Positions 33,898 through 37,270 of a DNA stretch of 37,270 nucleotides are shown piece by piece. Origin of the DNA: an uncultured Saprospiraceae bacterium (GTDB lineage: Bacteria > Bacteroidota > Bacteroidia > Chitinophagales > Saprospiraceae); the NCBI GenBank assembly GCA_937974625.1, contig CALJVJ010000367.1, forward strand, positions 1-37,270. The letters run 5' to 3'. Both the position numbers and the translations under genes were made by a program. Positions within the stretch are counted from its first letter, which is position 1. The number at the start of each line of letters is the position of its first letter. A model generated the notes under the pieces. The model did no database searches. It worked only from the letters and a program-made list of their open reading frames with translations, and was not told the origin of the DNA.

Positions 33898-35142
33898 ATG
33901 AAAAATTTAAATATAATATTCGCAGCTATCATCTTCGCCTTATTCGCTTTAACTTCATGTGAAAAGGACGGCCTACAAGAACTTAATCAAACTACGACTA
34001 CTGCCGTTTCCACCGAAGCTAACACAGATAGAAACTTACCTGCGGAAGGCATCAATATGATTTTCGAAAATATACGAACACAAGCTTCCGCTGCTACATT
34101 TAAGGAAAGTGCTCAAGGACGGAATAGAGGATACAAAGAAATTGGTTGTGGTATGGACTACGACGGTTGTACTAAAGGACAAGGCAACTCTTTAGACTAC
34201 CGAATTTATCCTGATAATGTAGATGCCCTAGGAGCGCCTTTCGATGGAGAAGATGAATATTTCTTTTTCAAGGTCGAAGCTACACCAGAGGCTATTATGA
34301 CTTATGATATTGTTTTGTCAGAAATGGCAGTAGATTTAGATTTGTTTGTGTTTGCTTTGAATAGCCATTACCAAATCATCGACACCAAAGGCATGAGTGT
34401 CAATGGTGGCGCAAAAGACGAGAAGTTAACTTTAACGGACTTAAATCCTGGTTTATACATCGTAGCAGTAGACGCTTACAAGAAGGGTATCTCTGGACAT
34501 TATAACTTGACGATGAATTGTAGCGCCGTATCTGCGAACCCTCCTTCAGCATCAATTACAGATAATGTAACGGGCATCACTACTACGGAGGCCAGTTTTG
34601 TAAAAATACTTGACCAATGGATTGATGGATTAGAACCACCACACTTTGCTGTACCTTATGTAGAAGTAGCTAAAGATGAAACGAGTATCACGATTGAAAG
34701 AACATTAGTTGATGGTACAATGGAAACAACTCAAACATTCGAGTTTGATTTAGTAAATAATACCGTAACCATAACAGAAACGAGTACCCATGGTGTTACT
34801 ATCGCTTCAAGCATTCGCCTAGACCAAATCGTATCTGTAACCTATGATGGAGCGCAACCTGCAGCGGCTGTAGACTATAGTAATATAGAATTCGCAGCCC
34901 TTGGTTCAACAGACGGCATCGGCGCTTTTGTACAAGAGACAGACATCAAGTGGTATGAATATTCCTTCAATTCTGATGTACAACATAACTTTGAACAAGT
35001 AGCAAAAGATGCAATGTCCATCAGTTTAAGAGATGAAGGAAGAGGCGTCAATATCCGATTGGATTTTGCAACGATGAAAGTAAGGTATAGCGATGATAAC
35101 GGAACTGCATTTGATTTGTATGAAATTATTGATATGTTTTAA
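33898..35142 (+). CDS. Lipoprotein with a PPC-like domain
   Basis: 414-aa lipoprotein (MKNLNIIFAAIIFALFALTSC, lipobox Cys 21). A mature N-terminal linker is followed by a pre-peptidase C-terminal (PPC)-like beta-sandwich at about 110-205 (YFFFKVEATPEAIMTYDIVLSE, AVDLDLFVFALNS, LTDLNPGLYIVAVDAYKKG, SGHYNLTMNCS). The C-terminal ~200 residues are beta-rich and unrecognised. PPC domains usually sit in secreted enzymes, but no catalytic domain is seen here. A terminator follows at 35176-35210. Confidence 0.75.
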   Translation: MKNLNIIFAAIIFALFALTSCEKDGLQELNQTTTTAVSTEANTDRNLPAEGINMIFENIRTQASAATFKESAQGRNRGYKEIGCGMDYDGCTKGQGNSLDYRIYPDNVDALGAPFDGEDEYFFFKVEATPEAIMTYDIVLSEMAVDLDLFVFALNSHYQIIDTKGMSVNGGAKDEKLTLTDLNPGLYIVAVDAYKKGISGHYNLTMNCSAVSANPPSASITDNVTGITTTEASFVKILDQWIDGLEPPHFAVPYVEVAKDETSITIERTLVDGTMETTQTFEFDLVNNTVTITETSTHGVTIASSIRLDQIVSVTYDGAQPAAAVDYSNIEFAALGSTDGIGAFVQETDIKWYEYSFNSDVQHNFEQVAKDAMSISLRDEGRGVNIRLDFATMKVRYSDDNGTAFDLYEIIDMF

Positions 35143-35175
35143 GAGAAATAGTTTTGAATAATTAACGGCAAAAAA

Positions 35176-35210
35176 AGGCTGTTCTGGCTACTGGTCAGAA
35201 TGGCTTTTTT
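35176..35210 (+). terminator. Rho-independent terminator
   Basis: AGGCTGTTCTG (35176-35186) pairs with CAGAATGGCTT (35196-35206) with several G-T wobbles, followed by a T8 run. It lies 34 bp after the lipoprotein stop; A-rich DNA on the other side suggests some bidirectional action. Confidence 0.75.
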
Positions 35211-35234
35211 TTCGTTGCCAGAAAAAAAATAATC

Positions 35235-35447
35235 ATGAAAAATTTAAAAACAATCTTCATCGTACTTATCGCTTTAATCGCTTTTTCTTTTACTGCAGCT
35301 GCAGACGGCGGTAACTTTAACAAAAACTACTGGTACGACAACGAAAGACATGGAGACACTTACCAAACTGGAAAAAACTTGTACGTTAAAGTAAAAGCAC
35401 AGAATCACTACGATATTAATGACATGACTTTGTATATCAATCTTTTA
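35235..35447 (+). pseudogene. Truncated small exported protein gene
   Basis: The ORF begins like a normal small secreted protein: signal peptide MKNLKTIFIVLIALIAFSFTAAA, then DGGNFNKNYWYDNERHGDTYQTG, NLYVKVKAQNHYDINDMTLYIN. After about residue 70 the frame runs into the antisense of an IS3-type transposase remnant, so the rest (to 35555) is not native. The original 3' part is missing from the window. The conserved ending NDMTLYIN suggests a beta-sandwich protein that continued further. Confidence 0.7.
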
Positions 35448-35654
35448 AAAACCATTAATTCTTTCTGCAACAGCATTATCGTAAGGACTCCCATCTTGCG
35501 TTACACTAATTCTGATTTTATGTTTTTTCAAAAATGTGGTGTAGGTCCTAGATAAATACTGAAAACCTCGGTCTGAATGATGGATTAATTCCTTGTCATA
35601 AACCCTATTTGTTGCCGCCTTTTTGAGTGCAGATAGGGTAGAGGTGGAGAGCAT
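35445..35654 (-). pseudogene. IS3-family transposase (OrfB) fragment
   Basis: The minus strand encodes about 65 residues of an IS3-group DDE transposase: LSALKKAATN, then ELIHHSDRGFQYLSRTYTTFL, and QDGSPYDNAVAERING, containing a catalytic Asp in HHSDRG and, in AERING, the final Glu region. It has no start of its own and ends at ERINGF-stop, well before the normal C-terminus, so it is truncated at both ends. It has replaced the 3' part of the small exported gene. Confidence 0.85.
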
Positions 35655-35793
35655 AAAAAACCATGGGGCAATTGGTTTTTTATACCTCTACTTTGTCTCA
35701 TAAAACTACAATAAACATAATGATTTTAGGGATTCTTGATAAGAAATAAACACCTATCTATTTGATAGTGCCCCACGGTTTTTTATGCTCTCC
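35646..35793. mobile_element. ~148-bp element with 25-bp terminal inverted repeats (MITE-like)
   Basis: Ends 35646-35670 and 35769-35793 are inverted repeats of 25 bp with one mismatch (GGAGAGCATAAAAAACC outer part). A nested hairpin lies inside the left end (ATAAAAAACCA at 35653-35663 with TGGTTTTTTAT at 35672-35682). There is no ORF. No flanking target duplication was seen. It abuts the transposase fragment and the 3' end of the next leftward gene. It may be a miniature element or the joined ends of a deleted insertion sequence. Confidence 0.6.
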
Positions 35794-35810
35794 TTAATGA
35801 CCAAAGTTTA

Positions 35811-36449
35811 TTAGTGGCTAGATTGTAACGCTTGATGGTTCCGTCTCCTCCATAAAAAACCGATAACGATTAAACCAAATAACCCCAATAAGGCACCTAC
35901 ATAAGTATAATTAGTTATAGCCATTTCTGCATTTGCAATGGATAAATCCATTGGTGTGAATTCATTATTAGCTGCTTTCAAATGCAAGCTATAATCGTTC
36001 TTTTTATTTAGGATAAATTGTTTTTTCGCAAAGCCTTTCTTTAGCAGAATAAGCGCACTTTGATTGCGATTTATCGTACTAAAACTGCTATTTTTTACAA
36101 AAACAGATTCGATATTTTCAGGAACGCCAGTCACTTCAAAAACCACACTTGATTCATGGCCTAATTTGACCATTCCATTTTGTAGTGTTACCTTATCTTT
36201 TTCATTAAAAGTTATTTCTAGGTTCTTTTTAATGTGTTCTAAAACTAAGGCTTGAAATTCTTCAGCACTTTTATATTTTGGGTAATTTGCTTGTATGGTC
36301 TGGTCAAAGGCCGTTAAGGCAGACCTGATTTGAAGTACCCACGTATTATTATCTTGCTGTACTAGCATGGTGCTAGAAATTTCTGTTTGGTGAGCTTGAA
36401 CGCTCCATGCACTTAAGAATAATGCTAAACTTAAAAACCACTTTTTCAT
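35811..36449 (-). CDS. Exported protein with C-terminal membrane anchor, DUF6702-like N-terminus
   Basis: 212-aa protein. Signal peptide MKKWFLSLALFLSAWSVQA, then AHQTEISSTMLVQQDNNTWVLQIRSALTAFDQTIQ, like the start of DUF6702-type periplasmic proteins. A C-terminal membrane helix (about 182-202, YVGALLGLFGLIVIGFLWRRR) ends in basic residues, so the domain faces the periplasm. It is encoded 237 bp after an SCO1-type gene on the same strand, which hints at a respiratory or copper-related setting. Parts of the gene are duplicated at 25059-25129. Confidence 0.7.
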   Translation of the reverse strand: MKKWFLSLALFLSAWSVQAHQTEISSTMLVQQDNNTWVLQIRSALTAFDQTIQANYPKYKSAEEFQALVLEHIKKNLEITFNEKDKVTLQNGMVKLGHESSVVFEVTGVPENIESVFVKNSSFSTINRNQSALILLKKGFAKKQFILNKKNDYSLHLKAANNEFTPMDLSIANAEMAITNYTYVGALLGLFGLIVIGFLWRRRNHQALQSSH

Positions 36450-36510
36450 AACTTATTGATTTTAAATAGATTGATATTATAATTGGTGAGTACTTTAGAC
36501 TATTATACAT

Positions 36511-36606
36511 TTGCCAAGTGACTTAAAAAGTCTTTAAGACTTGGGAAGTCTAAGTACTTGATTTTGTTATAATTAGACTTATTAAGTTTTGAAAACTTCG
36601 CAAGTC
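36511..36606. repeat. Nested palindromic intergenic repeat
   Basis: Between the SCO1-type and anchored-protein genes: GACTTGGGAAGTC (36538-36550) against AAAACTTCGCAAGTC (36592-36606), plus CCAAGT...ACTTGG and AAGTCTT/AAGACTT inside the left part. It resembles dispersed palindromes of other Bacteroidota genomes. Confidence 0.45.
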
Positions 36607-36686
36607 GGCACCTCAAAAATTCAAAATGTACACTAGTAAATAAGTACTCATTGAGAATTTTTACAATAATTGGTTGATTTAATGCT

Positions 36687-37270
36687 CTAATCCTTACCTA
36701 ACAAAATTTTTATATCTGTGAGTAATTGTTTGATAGCCACTTTATTTAAGCCATTGTAAATTCCTCTAATGTGCCGATTCTTATCAACTAAAACAAAATT
36801 CTCTGTGTGTAAAAAATCATCAGGTTCTTTTTCTAAACCTAAGTCTTCTTCAACAAAATAAGCATTTCTACCCAAATCATAAATATGGTCTCTATCTCCT
36901 GTCGCCAAATGCCATTTATCATCTAGCACCCCATTTTCCATGGCGTATTTTTTTAAGATAGCTACCGTATCATAGCGAGGTAAAACGGAATGAGACAATA
37001 ATAAAACATCGTCCAAATCTTTGATTTCGGATTGTAAATCGCCCATACTAGCTGTCATATTAAGGCAGATGCCAGGACAGGTCGTAAAGAAAAAATCGAC
37101 CACATAAACCTTATCTTTAAAAGTATTTTCAGTAATGGTCTGCCCATTTTGATTGACTAACTTAAAAGAAGGAATCTGATGAAACTGCTTTAATTGGGTA
37201 TCATCCGCTGCTAACCAATGAGGGGTAAAAGTAGCATCTTCATAATAGGGCAATTTATCCACCTTGCTAG
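36687..37270 (-). CDS. SCO1/SenC-family copper chaperone or thioredoxin-fold protein (5' end cut off by window edge)
   Basis: The visible 191 or so residues hold a thioredoxin-like SCO domain: KVYVVDFFFTTCPGICLNM with the CxxxC copper motif, and HTENFVLVDK with the conserved His. These are the copper ligands of the cytochrome c oxidase assembly protein SCO1. The frame stays open to the right edge (SKVDKLPYYEDATFTPHW), so the signal peptide or lipobox lies outside. The GTG at 37262 is unlikely to be the real start. Likely periplasmic, for oxidase CuA assembly or redox control. Confidence 0.9.
   Translation of the reverse strand, partial: SKVDKLPYYEDATFTPHWLAADDTQLKQFHQIPSFKLVNQNGQTITENTFKDKVYVVDFFFTTCPGICLNMTASMGDLQSEIKDLDDVLLLSHSVLPRYDTVAILKKYAMENGVLDDKWHLATGDRDHIYDLGRNAYFVEEDLGLEKEPDDFLHTENFVLVDKNRHIRGIYNGLNKVAIKQLLTDIKILLGKD

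Noticed and set aside
1-37270. CRISPR arrays, tRNA or rRNA genes, defence islands
   Set aside because: No regularly spaced repeats, no tRNA-like cloverleaf or rRNA-like stretch, and no defence-type protein domain was seen on either strand.

Overview
The window looks like chromosomal DNA of a Bacteroidota bacterium, probably a Saprospiraceae-like member of the phylum. The grounds are AT-rich DNA, promoter-like -7 boxes of the form TAnnTTTG, no obvious Shine-Dalgarno sequences, FecI/FecR/TonB-receptor clusters with STN and carboxypeptidase-regulatory-like domains, a DUF4249 lipoprotein, a T9SS C-terminal sorting domain, an ABC-permease/M1-peptidase fusion and many Cys-lipobox lipoproteins. No rRNA, tRNA, CRISPR array or intact mobile element was found.

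Left part (1-16.2 kb) is mostly housekeeping: lspA (signal peptidase II), a subtilase with a C-terminal SPOR domain, a 62-aa zinc-ribbon protein, an ABC ATPase plus permease/M1-aminopeptidase operon, a phosphohexomutase, a ChaN-like protein, a 5'-nucleotidase split into two genes (C-domain lipoprotein then catalytic metallophosphatase), a propionyl/acetyl-CoA ligase, and a long-chain-type acyl-CoA dehydrogenase sharing a bidirectional terminator with the ligase. A gene-poor kilobase follows (16.2-17.3 kb), holding several hairpins.

Middle part (17.3-27.1 kb) is envelope-related. It has a three-gene lipoprotein / beta-barrel / serine-hydrolase operon, then a DUF4249 lipoprotein transcribed divergently from a FecI-like sigma, FecR-like anti-sigma and TonB-dependent receptor cascade. 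After these come a patch of rearranged DNA that copies two separated pieces of a gene 11 kb away, a small exported protein and an AraC-family regulator.

Right part (27.1-37.3 kb) holds the most interesting group. It comprises a TonB-dependent receptor with a His-rich N-terminal region, a tiny exported His/Cys protein and a T9SS-exported protein with three tandem acidic/His domains. The first two have nearly identical palindromes (TGCAACATnnTTGCAT) at their promoters, which suggests one Fur/Zur-type metal regulon for uptake of zinc or a similar metal. Beyond it lie a cold-shock-domain gene with a compact promoter-hairpin-terminator unit upstream (candidate ~69-nt small RNA), a PPC-type lipoprotein, and a small exported gene broken by an IS3-family transposase remnant. 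The window ends with a ~148-bp element with 25-bp terminal inverted repeats, a membrane-anchored exported protein, and an SCO1/SenC protein running off the right edge.

All functional calls are from reading the sequence and family knowledge; no searches were run.
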